NCBI RefSeq assembly: GCF_020151015.1
Contig: NZ_CP083746.1
Span: 1,765,001 to 1,829,000 of the forward strand
Reading direction: 5' to 3'
DNA from: Pseudomonas sp. p1(2021b)
Lineage (GTDB): Bacteria > Pseudomonadota > Gammaproteobacteria > Pseudomonadales > Pseudomonadaceae
DNA length: 64,000 nucleotides
Part shown: in pieces, positions 28,079-37,832 of the stretch
Numbering within the stretch: position 1 is the first letter of the stretch
Layout of the letters: each line of letters starts with the position of its first letter
Position numbers and translations under genes: made by a program
The notes under the pieces: model-generated
The model's input: only the letters and a program-made list of their open reading frames with translations
Database searches by the model: none
Told to the model about the DNA's origin: nothing

Positions 28079-28591
28079 GGGATAGAGGCCCAGTACGAGG
28101 AGCGCAGCGGCACCGAGGCCGACGGCAATCGAACACCCACCCAGCGACAGCGCCGCCCGGCCATGCCGGTACCAGCCGTCATGGCCCAGCTGGCGAGCCG
28201 GGGCGAGCAGGCTGCGCCAGCGCAGTTCGGTGTCGTGGAAAGCGCGCAGGTGCTCGGGGGCGGCATCCAGCCAGCGGCGGAAGTCGATGCGTTCGCTGGC
28301 GGTGGCTTGCGGGCTTTGCAAGCGTACGTACCATTGGCCAGCGATGCAGGCCAGGGCATCGCCTGAAGCGCACGTAACCTGCAGCGCCTGGTTCATGTGA
28401 CGTTCTATCGCCAGCAGGGACAAATCAAGGTGTTCGGCGATATCGGCGAAGCCGAGCCGGTCGAGGCGGCTGAGCAGGAAGACTTGCTGCACGCGACGCG
28501 GCAGGCGCTTGAGCCGATGGAGCAGGGCGCCTTCGGCGGCAGAGTGGAGGACGGAAGTGCCCTGTTCAACGGGCAATAGCAGACGGGGCAT
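28073..28591 (-). CDS. Sigma-70 region 4-like / FecR N-terminal (DUF4880) hybrid membrane protein
   Basis: The 172-residue protein has an unusual order. Residues about 24-70 look like ECF sigma region 4 (LPRRVQQVFLLSRLDRLGFADIAEHL). Residues about 80-130 match the FecR cytoplasmic N-domain (GQWYVRLQSP, SERIDFRRWLDAAPEHLRAF). Residues 148-170 are a transmembrane helix, with almost nothing beyond it. It lacks sigma region 2 and the periplasmic FecR domain, so it cannot be an ordinary sigma or anti-sigma pair. ATG 28591 follows a perfect AAGGAG. It lies 185 bases downstream of the iron-controlled PrrF RNA on the same strand. A membrane-tethered decoy or regulator of FecI-type sigma factors is inference. 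Confidence 0.7.
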   Translation of the reverse strand: MPRLLLPVEQGTSVLHSAAEGALLHRLKRLPRRVQQVFLLSRLDRLGFADIAEHLDLSLLAIERHMNQALQVTCASGDALACIAGQWYVRLQSPQATASERIDFRRWLDAAPEHLRAFHDTELRWRSLLAPARQLGHDGWYRHGRAALSLGGCSIAVGLGAAALLVLGLYPL

Positions 28592-28775
28592 GGACAGCTC
28601 CTTGCTCGATGGGGGAGGGGGCATCATCCATGATGCGCAAGCAGCTTAATCTTAACGATAGTGATTCTCAAGTGCTGATTGCGCAAAACGTTGTTACAGC
28701 CGTTCACGAATTGACACACCTTTGCTATCATCGCGGCCATCATGCGGTAATCGATCTTCATTAGCCTGAAGAGCC

Positions 28776-28804
28776 AAAAAAAAGACCCGGCAAAAAGCCG
28801 GGTC
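28776..28804 (-). terminator. PrrF rho-independent terminator
   Basis: Eight-base-pair GC stem with an A5 loop followed, on the minus strand, by eight T residues. Confidence 0.9.
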
Positions 28805-28890
28805 AAAAACCGTGATTAGCCTGATGAGGAGATAATCTGAGAGTCCGACCTAAGGGCTTCCAGGTTATCCAGCGGGTCTCGCGACCTGCT
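28776..28890 (-). ncRNA. prrF: PrrF iron-responsive small RNA
   Basis: On the minus strand this is about 115 bases beginning AGCAGGTCGCGAGACCCGC near 28890 and ending at a terminator with stem GACCCGGC-AAAAA-GCCGGGTC (28784-28804) and eight U residues. The central antisense core CTCAGATTATCTCCTCATC and the following GGCTAATCACGG match the conserved PrrF core that base-pairs with mRNAs for iron-containing enzymes. A sigma70 promoter overlapped by a Fur box lies directly upstream, so expression should be high when iron is scarce. Only one copy is present here, unlike the tandem pair of P. aeruginosa; putida-group strains carry unlinked copies. Confidence 0.93.
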
Positions 28891-28896
28891 GAGTGC

Positions 28897-28925
28897 AATA
28901 ATAATCGTTATCATTTGCCAGTCAA
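28897..28925 (-). promoter_or_regulatory. PrrF promoter overlapped by a Fur box
   Basis: On the minus strand TTGACT (28925-28920), a 17-base spacer and ATTATT (28902-28897). The spacer and -10 contain AATGATAACGATTATTATT, close to the GATAATGATAATCATTATC Fur consensus, so iron-loaded Fur would block RNA polymerase. Confidence 0.85.
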
Positions 28926-29020
28926 ATGAATTTTCACCTATCCGGTAAAAAATTTTGCCGGTGCGCTTCCTTTTCCCGGCAACCGGGGGTATCGCTGCCG
29001 GGCGGCGATCACGACTCTCC

Positions 29021-29338
29021 TTATTTCTCTTCCTTCAGTGCCGCCTGCTCGTGTTCCAGCAGTGCCCGGGCCATGTTCACCATATGCATCAAGGCAAACA
29101 TCACCTCGCGGGTCATGCCCTCGGGTTGGTGGGTGGCGGTTTCGTGCGCGGTGGCCGAGGCGCAGCGCAACAGCGCCAGTGCATGATTGTGGGCCTGCCT
29201 GGCCGTCACCCCGTTGTGCAGGGTCCAGATCTTGTTGTCCAGACTGGGGCGCGGCGGAGCTGGGTTGAGGTAGTAATCGAGCGCACGGCGGGCGGCTTCG
29301 CTGTCGAGATCTGTTTCTTCGTTTTTCGATGGTTTCAT
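29021..29338 (-). CDS. Small hypothetical protein (DUF6124/DUF3077-like)
   Basis: The 105-residue protein has a charged N-terminus (MKPSKNEETDLDSEAARRALDYYL), a Pro-rich stretch and a helical C-terminal half (ARQAHNHALALLRCASATAHE, then FALMHMVNMARALLEHEQAAL). This pattern resembles small Pseudomonas DUF6124/DUF3077 proteins, but the match is by eye only. It is divergent from a CI-like repressor across a 130-base AT-rich gap with an inverted repeat, so it may be that repressor's target. ATG 29338 has AGCAGG eight bases upstream. Confidence 0.6.
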   Translation of the reverse strand: MKPSKNEETDLDSEAARRALDYYLNPAPPRPSLDNKIWTLHNGVTARQAHNHALALLRCASATAHETATHQPEGMTREVMFALMHMVNMARALLEHEQAALKEEK

Positions 29339-29401
29339 CCTGATACCTGCTCACTGTCACTACGGAGTGGTGAATACGGAGCATAGGTCAATCTGTATTA
29401 T

Positions 29402-29419
29402 TTATCTAAAGCAAGATAA
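29402..29419. promoter_or_regulatory. Candidate repressor operator (inverted repeat)
   Basis: TTATCT-AAAGCA-AGATAA is a perfect six-base inverted repeat in the AT-rich gap between the small hypothetical gene and the CI-like repressor. Confidence 0.35.
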
Positions 29420-29468
29420 TTCAGAATGTGTATTGATGCGCTGGATCCAGCCCGTATTGTTCTCGGCC

Positions 29469-30122
29469 ATGGAAAACTGGAATGAATTTCTCGCGCGCTA
29501 CAAGCGTGAACATGGCCTTAACCAACTGGAACTCGCCGAACGCCTCGGGATGACCCAAGGCGGCGTGGGCCACTGGTTACGTGGCACCCGCAGGCCTACC
29601 TTGGCGACCATCAATGAAAAATTGGAAAAGCTCGGGCTGGTCTATCTCAAAGCCCAGGTCATGGTGGTAGAGCGTGGCCTGTTGCGTGAGCCCCCGGGCG
29701 TCTATGCGCCAGAGCGCTCCCTTTCATCCGAGGCGCTGCGTTATGCCAGTTTCCGCTTTCCGGTCCTGGCCTGGGCGGACCTGCAAGGGGCTTTGCCTGA
29801 CGCTGTCGAAGCGACCGAACAGACCGACTACATGCCGGCCGGCAATGCATTCTGGCTGCCTGTTGAAAACGATTCGATGAACGCGGCAAGCGGAATGAGT
29901 GTGCCCCAGGGCATGCTCATTCTGGTGGATACGGGCCTCGAGCCGGTGCCCGGCAAGCTGGTGATTGCCCGGCAGCCGGGCAAGGCGGCGGTACTCAGGC
30001 AACTAATCGAGGAGGGCGGAGAGCGCATGCTCAGGCCCCTGAATACGCGGTATCCGACCGTTCTGTGTGAGGACGGGTGCGAGTTTCTTGGGGTGGTCGT
30101 GCGGGTGCACGGTAAGTTCTAG
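29469..30122 (+). CDS. CI/LexA-like XRE repressor with altered peptidase dyad
   Basis: The 217-residue protein combines a Cro/CI helix-turn-helix (residues 10-60; LNQLELAERLGMTQGGVGHWLRG) with an S24 (LexA/CI) C-domain. Ser136 in ENDSM fits the self-cleavage nucleophile. Aligned with lambda CI (IAR...FKKLI against IAR...LRQLI), the position of the catalytic Lys holds Arg177, so RecA-stimulated autocleavage may be lost. ATG 29469 is taken as the start because it opens the HTH; an in-frame ATG at 29436 is possible. No phage genes adjoin it, and the upstream DNA is AT-richer than the surroundings, hinting at transfer. Confidence 0.8.
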   Translation: MENWNEFLARYKREHGLNQLELAERLGMTQGGVGHWLRGTRRPTLATINEKLEKLGLVYLKAQVMVVERGLLREPPGVYAPERSLSSEALRYASFRFPVLAWADLQGALPDAVEATEQTDYMPAGNAFWLPVENDSMNAASGMSVPQGMLILVDTGLEPVPGKLVIARQPGKAAVLRQLIEEGGERMLRPLNTRYPTVLCEDGCEFLGVVVRVHGKF

Positions 30123-30143
30123 ATCGCTGGGGCTGCTTTGCAG

Positions 30144-30172
30144 CCCAATCGCCGGCTTGCCGGCGATTGGGC
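30144..30172. repeat. Short hairpin repeat
   Basis: CCCAATCGCCGGC-TT-GCCGGCGATTGGG; a longer-armed relative of the hairpin at 6072-6091. It lies between the converging repressor and liuD genes and could end transcription. Confidence 0.75.
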
Positions 30173-30191
30173 CGCGCGGCGGCCCTTTGCA

Positions 30192-32144
30192 TCAGTCGGC
30201 CAGTTCCACCAGCACCGTGCCCTCGCTGACCATATCCCCCTCCTGGCAGAACAGGGCCTTGACCGTGCCGCCGTGAGGCGCGCGGATGCTGTGCTCCATT
30301 TTCATCGCCTCCAGCACCACCAGCGCGGTACCGGTCTCGACCACCTGACCTGGCTCGACCAACACCCGTACGATGCTGCCGTTCATGGGTGCGCCCAGGC
30401 CGCCCTGGTGGCTGTGGCTCGCTTCGGCTTCGGCGATGGGGTCGAAGGCGCTCACTGCATGCATTTCCCCGTCCCATTGCAGGTACAGGGTGCCATCACG
30501 GCGGATGGCCAGGTAACGACGGCGCACGCCATCCACATCGTGGCACAGCTGTTCGCCGTCCAGGTGCCAGGTCGACGGCGCATTGTGTTCCAACGCGACC
30601 GCCTGGTCCTGCCCGCTGCTGACCAGATGCAGGCTGCTGCGTGCTGCCACGCCCAGGCGCAGGCCGTCGCGTCGGGCCCAGGGCGAGGCGGGGTCGTCGT
30701 GACGCTGGTGCGCTGGGTTCCCTTGCAGCCAGGCTTCCGCGGCCGCTTGCCAGAACGTCGCCGGTAGTGCGTTCGGTGCAGGCAGCAATTCGGCCTGGTG
30801 GCGCGGGATGAAACCAGTATCCAGTTCCGCGGCGGCAAAGGCTGGGTGGGCCAGGATACGGCGCAGGAAGGCGATGTTGGTCTTCAATCCGCCGATGGCG
30901 AATTCGTCGAGCATGGCCAGCAGGCGCAGGCGGGCTTGCTCGCGGTCCTGGCCCCAGGCGATCAGCTTGCCCAGCATCGGGTCGTAGAAGGGCGAGACCA
31001 CATCGCCCTCGCTGACGCCGCTGTCCACCCGGCGGCCCTCGCCGGGTGCCGACTCGCGGTACAGCGCCAGGGTGCCGGTGGCAGGCAGGAACTCGTTGGC
31101 CGGGTCTTCCGCGTACAGGCGCACCTCGATGGCATGGCCGATCAGCGGCACTTGGTCCTGGGTGATCGGCAGCGGCTCGCCGCAGGCCACGCGGATCTGC
31201 CAGGCCACCAGGTCCAGGCCGGTGATGGCCTCGGTGACCGGGTGCTCCACCTGCAGGCGCGTGTTCATTTCCATGAAGAAGAACTCGCCGCGGGCATCGA
31301 GCAGGAACTCGACGGTGCCTGCCCCGACGTAGCCGATGGCCTGGGCGGCGCGCACGGCAGCCTCGCCCATGGCCTTGCGTAGCTCAGGGGACAACCCTGG
31401 GGCCGGGGCTTCCTCGACCACCTTCTGGTGGCGGCGCTGGATCGAGCAGTCGCGCTCGTTGAGGTACAGGCAGTTGCCGTGTTGGTCGGCGAACACCTGG
31501 ATCTCCACATGGCGCGGTTTGAGCACGTACTTTTCCACCAGCATGCGCGCATCGCCGAACGACGACTGCGCCTCACGCTGCGCCGAGGCCAGGGCGTCGG
31601 CCAACTGGCTTTCGTCCTCGACCACCTTCATGCCCTTGCCGCCACCGCCGGCGCTGGCCTTGAGCAGCACCGGGTAGCCGATGCGCTCGGCGGCGGCGCG
31701 GAAGGTGTCCAGGTCCTGGGCTTCACCGTGGTAGCCCGGTACCAGCGGCACGCCTGCAGCTTCCATCAGCGCCTTGGCTGCCGACTTGCTGCCCATGGCA
31801 TCGATGGCGCTGGCAGGCGGGCCGAGGAAGATCAGCCCGGCCTGTTCGATGGCACGGGCGAAGCCTGCGTTCTCGGAGAGGAAGCCATAGCCTGGGTGGA
31901 TGGCCTGGGCGCCGCTGGCCTTGACTGCCGCCAGCAGCTTGTCGATCACCAGGTAGCTCTCGGCAGCCTTGGTGCCGCCCAGGTCGATGCGGATGTCGGC
32001 TTCGCGGCTGTGGCGGGCGTCACGGTCGGTGGCGCTGTGCACGGCCACGGTGGTCAGGCCCATGGCCTTGGCGGTGCGCATGACCCGGCAGGCGATCTCG
32101 CCGCGGTTGGCGACCAGCAGGGTGGTCAGGGTAGGGCGGCTCAT
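30192..32144 (-). CDS. liuD: Methylcrotonyl-CoA carboxylase biotin-containing (alpha) subunit
   Basis: This 650-residue subunit carboxylates its own biotin with ATP and bicarbonate and passes CO2 to the beta subunit, converting 3-methylcrotonyl-CoA to 3-methylglutaconyl-CoA. It contains an N-terminal biotin-carboxylase domain (ANRGEIACRVMRTA, the glycine-rich KASAGGGGKGMK, FMEMNTRLQVEHPVTE) and a C-terminal biotinyl domain with Lys615 in VLEAMKMEHS. ATG 32144 overlaps the liuC stop in ATGA. An open frame continues upstream but only in the shadow of liuC. It is the last gene of the liu operon. Confidence 0.96.
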   Translation of the reverse strand: MSRPTLTTLLVANRGEIACRVMRTAKAMGLTTVAVHSATDRDARHSREADIRIDLGGTKAAESYLVIDKLLAAVKASGAQAIHPGYGFLSENAGFARAIEQAGLIFLGPPASAIDAMGSKSAAKALMEAAGVPLVPGYHGEAQDLDTFRAAAERIGYPVLLKASAGGGGKGMKVVEDESQLADALASAQREAQSSFGDARMLVEKYVLKPRHVEIQVFADQHGNCLYLNERDCSIQRRHQKVVEEAPAPGLSPELRKAMGEAAVRAAQAIGYVGAGTVEFLLDARGEFFFMEMNTRLQVEHPVTEAITGLDLVAWQIRVACGEPLPITQDQVPLIGHAIEVRLYAEDPANEFLPATGTLALYRESAPGEGRRVDSGVSEGDVVSPFYDPMLGKLIAWGQDREQARLRLLAMLDEFAIGGLKTNIAFLRRILAHPAFAAAELDTGFIPRHQAELLPAPNALPATFWQAAAEAWLQGNPAHQRHDDPASPWARRDGLRLGVAARSSLHLVSSGQDQAVALEHNAPSTWHLDGEQLCHDVDGVRRRYLAIRRDGTLYLQWDGEMHAVSAFDPIAEAEASHSHQGGLGAPMNGSIVRVLVEPGQVVETGTALVVLEAMKMEHSIRAPHGGTVKALFCQEGDMVSEGTVLVELAD

Positions 32145-32950
32145 GGGCGCGGCTCCTTGTTGTCTTGCCAGGCGGGGCGGCGTTTTTCCAGGAAGGCGCG
32201 CAGGCCCTCCTGGCCTTCGGGGCTGACGCGGATGCGGGCGATGGTGTTCTCGCAGTAGCGGCGCAGCGCCGGGCTCAGCTCGCCGTCGTCCACCTCGCGC
32301 AGCAGGTCCTTGGTGGCGCGCAGGGCCTGGGGGCTGTTCTGCAGCAGGTTGTCCACCCAGGCCTCGACTTGGGCATCGAGTTCGGCGGCCGGGTAGACCT
32401 CGGCCAGCAGGCCCAGCTCGCGGGCACGCAGGCCGCTGAAGCGTTCGGCGGTCAGCGCGTAGCGCCGCGCGGCGCGCTCGCCGATGGCCTTGACCACGAA
32501 CGGGCTGATCACCGCCGGGGCCAGGCCGATGCGCACTTCCGACAGGCACAGCTGGGCATCCTCGGCACCGATGGCCATGTCGCAGCAGCTGATCAGGCCC
32601 AGGGCACCGCCGAAGGCCGCGCCTTGCACCACGGCCAGGGTCGGCGCCTTGAGGCGGTGCAGGGCGTACATCAGTTCGCCCAGTTCATGGGCATCGTCCA
32701 GGTTGGTGTTGAAGTCCAGCTGCGCCGACTGCTGCATCCAGGCCAGGTCGGCGCCGGCGCTGAAGTGCCGGCCACGGCCGCGCAGCAGCACGAAACGCAG
32801 GCTGGCATCCTCGGCGAGCCGGTCGAGGGCGACGATCAGCTCGCGGATCATCTGCGCGTTGAAGGCGTTGTTCTTGTCTTCGCGGCTCAGCCACAGGGTG
32901 GCGAAGCCGCGAGGGTCCTTGATCACTTCCAGGGTGCTGAAATCGCTCAT
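32141..32950 (-). CDS. liuC: 3-methylglutaconyl-CoA hydratase
   Basis: The 269-residue crotonase-fold enzyme hydrates 3-methylglutaconyl-CoA to HMG-CoA, the step after MCC. Typical segments are the oxyanion-hole loop GRHFSAGADLAWMQ and the second helix region GAAFGGALGLISCCDMAIG, with SEVRIGLAPAVISP around the active-site loop. Its position between liuB and liuD, both MCC subunits, and the ATGA overlap with liuD support this role over a general enoyl-CoA hydratase. ATG 32950 is three bases from the liuB stop. Confidence 0.93.
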   Translation of the reverse strand: MSDFSTLEVIKDPRGFATLWLSREDKNNAFNAQMIRELIVALDRLAEDASLRFVLLRGRGRHFSAGADLAWMQQSAQLDFNTNLDDAHELGELMYALHRLKAPTLAVVQGAAFGGALGLISCCDMAIGAEDAQLCLSEVRIGLAPAVISPFVVKAIGERAARRYALTAERFSGLRARELGLLAEVYPAAELDAQVEAWVDNLLQNSPQALRATKDLLREVDDGELSPALRRYCENTIARIRVSPEGQEGLRAFLEKRRPAWQDNKEPRP

Positions 32951-32953
32951 GGG

Positions 32954-34561
32954 TCACATCCGGAAAATGCCGAAGCGGCTCTGTTCGATCGGGGCGTTCA
33001 GCGCGGCGGACAACGCCAGGCCAAGCACGTCGCGGGTCTGGGCGGGGTCGATGACGCCGTCGTCCCACAGCCTTGCGCTGGAATAGTAGGGGTGGCCCTG
33101 GCGCTCGTACTGGTCGAGGATCGGCTGCTTGAGCCTGGCCTCTTCCTCGGCGCTGAAGGCGGTACCGGCCCGCTCGCTCTGCTCGCGCTTGACCTGGGCC
33201 AGCACGCCAGCAGCCTGCTCGGCACCCATCACGCCGATGCGTGCGTTGGGCCACATCCACAGGAAGCGCGGGTCGTAGGCGCGGCCGCACATGCCGTAGT
33301 TGCCGGCACCGAAGCTGCCGCCGATGATCACCGTGAACTTCGGCACCTGGGCGCAGGCCACCGCGGTCACCAGCTTGGCGCCATGCTTGGCGATGCCACC
33401 TTCTTCGTATTTCTTGCCGACCATGAAGCCTGTGATGTTCTGCAGGAACAGCAGCGGGATACCGCGCTGGCAGGCCAGCTCGATGAAGTGCGCGCCTTTT
33501 TGCGCAGCTTCCGCGAAGAGGATGCCATTGTTGGCCAAGATCGCCACCGGGTAGCCGTGCAGGTGGGCGAAGCCGCATACCAGGGTGGTGCCGAACAGTG
33601 CCTTGAACTCATCGAACACCGAGCCGTCGACCAGGCGCGCGATCACTTCGCGGACATCGAACGGCTGCTTGGCATCGGCGGGCACCACGCCATACAGTTC
33701 CTCGGCGTCGTACAGCGGGGCGACCGGCGCCTGGCGCTGCAGTTTGCCGAGCTTGTGCCAGTTGAGGTTGGCCACGCAGCGCCGGGCCAGGGCCAGGGCG
33801 TGCTCGTCGTTGTCGGCATAGTGGTCGGCCACACCGCTGGTGCGGCAGTGCACATCGGCGCCGCCCAGGTCCTCGGCGCTCACCACCTCGCCGGTGGCAG
33901 CCTTCACCAAGGGGGGACCGGCGAGGAAGATGGTCGCCTGCTGGCGCACCATGATCGCTTCGTCGGCCATGGCCGGCACATAGGCGCCGCCTGCGGTGCA
34001 CGAGCCCATTACCACGGCGATCTGTGGAATGCCCAGGGCGCTCATGTTGGCCTGGTTGAAGAAGATCCGCCCGAAGTGCTCACGGTCGGGGAAGACCTCG
34101 TCCTGGCGGGGCAGGTTGGCCCCGCCGGAATCCACCAGGTAGATGCATGGCAGGCGATTCTGCAAGGCGATGGCCTGGGCACGCAGGTGCTTCTTCACCG
34201 TCAGCGGGTAGTAGGAGCCGCCTTTGACCGTGGCATCGTTGGCCACGACCATGCACTCCACCCCTTCGATGCGGCCGATGCCGGCGATCACACCGGCGGC
34301 GGGCACGTCTTCGCCGTAGACCTCATGGGCGGCCAACTGGCCGATCTCGAGGAATGGCGAGCCCGGGTCGAGCAGCCGGTCGATGCGCTCACGCGGCAGT
34401 AGCTTGCCCCGCGAGGTGTGCCGCTCCTGGGCCTTCGGGCCGCCGCCCTGGGCGACGTGGGCGAGCAGGGTGCGCAGGGCCTGGACCTGTTTGCGCATGG
34501 CCGCACTGTTGGTGGCGAATTCCGCCGAGCGCGGGTTGATCTGGGTGTGCAAGGTAGCCAT
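32954..34561 (-). CDS. liuB: Methylcrotonyl-CoA carboxylase beta subunit
   Basis: This 535-residue carboxyltransferase transfers CO2 from carboxybiotin to 3-methylcrotonyl-CoA. N- and C-terminal crotonase-like halves are visible: [19 protein letters not shown] and [17 protein letters not shown] in the N-half; [22 protein letters not shown] and [20 protein letters not shown] in the C-half. The length is the usual 535, and [18 protein letters not shown] favours MCC over the propionyl-CoA or geranyl-CoA carboxylases. It starts 19 bases after the liuA stop. Confidence 0.96.
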   Translation of the reverse strand: MATLHTQINPRSAEFATNSAAMRKQVQALRTLLAHVAQGGGPKAQERHTSRGKLLPRERIDRLLDPGSPFLEIGQLAAHEVYGEDVPAAGVIAGIGRIEGVECMVVANDATVKGGSYYPLTVKKHLRAQAIALQNRLPCIYLVDSGGANLPRQDEVFPDREHFGRIFFNQANMSALGIPQIAVVMGSCTAGGAYVPAMADEAIMVRQQATIFLAGPPLVKAATGEVVSAEDLGGADVHCRTSGVADHYADNDEHALALARRCVANLNWHKLGKLQRQAPVAPLYDAEELYGVVPADAKQPFDVREVIARLVDGSVFDEFKALFGTTLVCGFAHLHGYPVAILANNGILFAEAAQKGAHFIELACQRGIPLLFLQNITGFMVGKKYEEGGIAKHGAKLVTAVACAQVPKFTVIIGGSFGAGNYGMCGRAYDPRFLWMWPNARIGVMGAEQAAGVLAQVKREQSERAGTAFSAEEEARLKQPILDQYERQGHPYYSSARLWDDGVIDPAQTRDVLGLALSAALNAPIEQSRFGIFRM

Positions 34562-34580
34562 TGGCGCCGGTTCCTCGTGC

Positions 34581-35744
34581 TCAGCGGGTTTCGTTGAACA
34601 GTTCGCGACCGATCAGCATCCGGCGGATCTCGCTGGTGCCGGCGCCGATCTCGTACAGCTTGGCGTCGCGCAACAGGCGGCCGGCCGGGAATTCGTTGAT
34701 GTAGCCGTTGCCGCCCAGAATCTGGATCGCTTCCAGGGCCATCTGGGTGGCGCGCTCGGCCGTGTAGAGGATCACCCCGGCGGCGTCCTTGCGGGTGGTC
34801 TCGCTGCGGTCGCAGGCCTGGGCCACCGCATACAGGTAGGCGCGGCTGGCGTTGAGCTGGGTGTACATGTCGGCGATCTTGCCCTGGATCAGTTGGAACT
34901 CGCCGATGCTCTGGCCGAACTGCTTGCGGTCATGGATGTAGGGCACCACCAGGTCCATGCAGGCCTGCATGATCCCGGTCGGGCCGCCGGAGAGCACCAC
35001 ACGCTCGTAGTCCAGGCCACTCATCAGTACCCGTACGCCACCGTTGAGCTGGCCGAGGATGTTCTCTTCGGGCACTTCCACGCCATCGAAGAACAGCTCG
35101 CAGGTGTTGGAGCCGCGCATGCCCAGCTTGTCGAACTTGTTGCTGCGCGAGAAGCCCTTCCAGTCACGCTCGACGATGAATGCGGTGATGCCGTGGGGGC
35201 CCTTGTCCAGGTCGGTCTTGGCGTAGATCACGTAGGTGTTGGCGTCGGGGCCGTTGGTGATCCAGGTCTTGCTGCCGTTGAGCACGTAGCGGTCGCCGCG
35301 CTTCTCGGCGCGCAGCTTCATCGATACCACGTCGGAGCCGGCGTTGGGTTCGCTCATGGCCAGGGCGCCGATGTGCTCGCCGCTGATCAGCTTGGGCAGG
35401 TATTTCTGCTTCTGCTCATGGGTGCCGTTGCGGTTGATCTGGTTGACGCACAGGTTGGAGTGGGCGCCATAGGACAGGGCCACCGAGGCCGAGCCACGGC
35501 TGATTTCTTCCATCGATACCACGTGGGCCAGGTAGCCCAGGCCCGCGCCGCCGTATTCCTCCGGCACGGTGATGCCCAGCAGGCCCATGTCGCCGAACTT
35601 GCGCCACATGTCGGCGGGGAACAGGTTGTCTTGGTCGATCTGCGCGGCGCGTGGGGCCAGCTCGGCGGCAACGAAGGTGCGCACCTGGTCACGAAGCATG
35701 TCGATGGTTTCGCCGAGGGCGAAGTTCAGGGTGGGGTAATGCAT
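34581..35744 (-). CDS. liuA: Isovaleryl-CoA dehydrogenase
   Basis: This 387-residue FAD acyl-CoA dehydrogenase converts isovaleryl-CoA to 3-methylcrotonyl-CoA and passes electrons to ETF. The catalytic Glu247 sits in [14 protein letters not shown], the position specific to isovaleryl-CoA dehydrogenases rather than the usual C-terminal site, where [11 protein letters not shown] has Gly-Ala. ATG 35744 ([12 protein letters not shown]) is preferred; the open frame upstream crosses a REP pair. It heads the liuABCD operon, whose promoter is overlapped by a palindromic operator. Confidence 0.96.
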   Translation of the reverse strand: MHYPTLNFALGETIDMLRDQVRTFVAAELAPRAAQIDQDNLFPADMWRKFGDMGLLGITVPEEYGGAGLGYLAHVVSMEEISRGSASVALSYGAHSNLCVNQINRNGTHEQKQKYLPKLISGEHIGALAMSEPNAGSDVVSMKLRAEKRGDRYVLNGSKTWITNGPDANTYVIYAKTDLDKGPHGITAFIVERDWKGFSRSNKFDKLGMRGSNTCELFFDGVEVPEENILGQLNGGVRVLMSGLDYERVVLSGGPTGIMQACMDLVVPYIHDRKQFGQSIGEFQLIQGKIADMYTQLNASRAYLYAVAQACDRSETTRKDAAGVILYTAERATQMALEAIQILGGNGYINEFPAGRLLRDAKLYEIGAGTSEIRRMLIGRELFNETR

Positions 35745-35790
35745 GCGGGGGCACCTTCTTGTTCTTGAAATAAGGGGACGTTGCACCGTC

Positions 35791-35885
35791 TCCTGTAGGA
35801 GCGGGCTTGCCCCGCGATTGCGGCAGCCGGCGCGACATCGTGGCCTGGCCTGACGCAATCGCGGGGCAAGCCCGCTCCTACAGGG
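35791..35885. repeat. REP pair in the liuA leader
   Basis: Inverted CCTGTAGGAGCGGGCTTGCC and GGCAAGCCCGCTCCTACAGG units. They lie between the presumed liuA promoter and the start codon, so they would be transcribed as part of the leader. Confidence 0.85.
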
Positions 35886-35915
35886 TAGGTGCAAACCTGG
35901 CGTTCGTTTTTCACC

Positions 35916-35931
35916 TTTACGTTAACGTAAA
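35916..35931. promoter_or_regulatory. LiuR-type operator, copy 1
   Basis: TTTACGTTAACGTAAA, a perfect 16-base palindrome, covers the candidate -10 of liuA. It resembles the motif described for the MerR-family regulator LiuR. Confidence 0.75.
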
Positions 35932-35952
35932 CCTGGCTTTGGAGGCTGTCAA
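35924..35952 (-). promoter_or_regulatory. Candidate liuA promoter
   Basis: On the minus strand TTGACA (35952-35947) and TACGTT (35929-35924) are separated by 17 bases. The -10 is poor and lies inside operator copy 1. Confidence 0.5.
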
Positions 35953-35965
35953 TCGGCTCGTGACC

Positions 35966-35981
35966 TTTACGTTAACGTAAA
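35966..35981. promoter_or_regulatory. LiuR-type operator, copy 2
   Basis: The same 16-base palindrome repeats exactly 50 bases from copy 1 and also preserves the preceding TGACC/TCACC-like flank. It lies toward the acyl-CoA ligase, so it may serve that gene or allow looping. Confidence 0.75.
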
Positions 35982-36044
35982 TCTGCGCCAGAGTAGCCGC
36001 GCTTGCTTCAGTCATGCCCAGAACAACCACAAGAAGGGACACCC

Positions 36045-37715
<1,671 letters not shown>

Positions 37716-37740
37716 CCTGATCCTGTTATCACCGGTTCTG

Positions 37741-37812
37741 AGGGGCGGGTTTACCCGCGAAAGGTCCAGTGAGTTTACCGACGCATTCGCGGGTAAACCC
37801 GCTCCCACAAGG
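37741..37812. repeat. REP pair (GGTTTACCCGC variant)
   Basis: Inverted GGGCGGGTTTACCCGCGAAAGG and CGCGGGTAAACCCGCTCCC units between the converging ligase and proline-rich genes; same variant as 10058-10151. Confidence 0.85.
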
Positions 37813-37832
37813 TATACCGCGCCTGTACTTGT

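Noticed and set aside
36003..36044. Upstream TTG start for the acyl-CoA ligase
   Set aside because: ATG 36045 has the better AAGAAGGG site and matches the family N-terminus; the extension adds unrelated residues.
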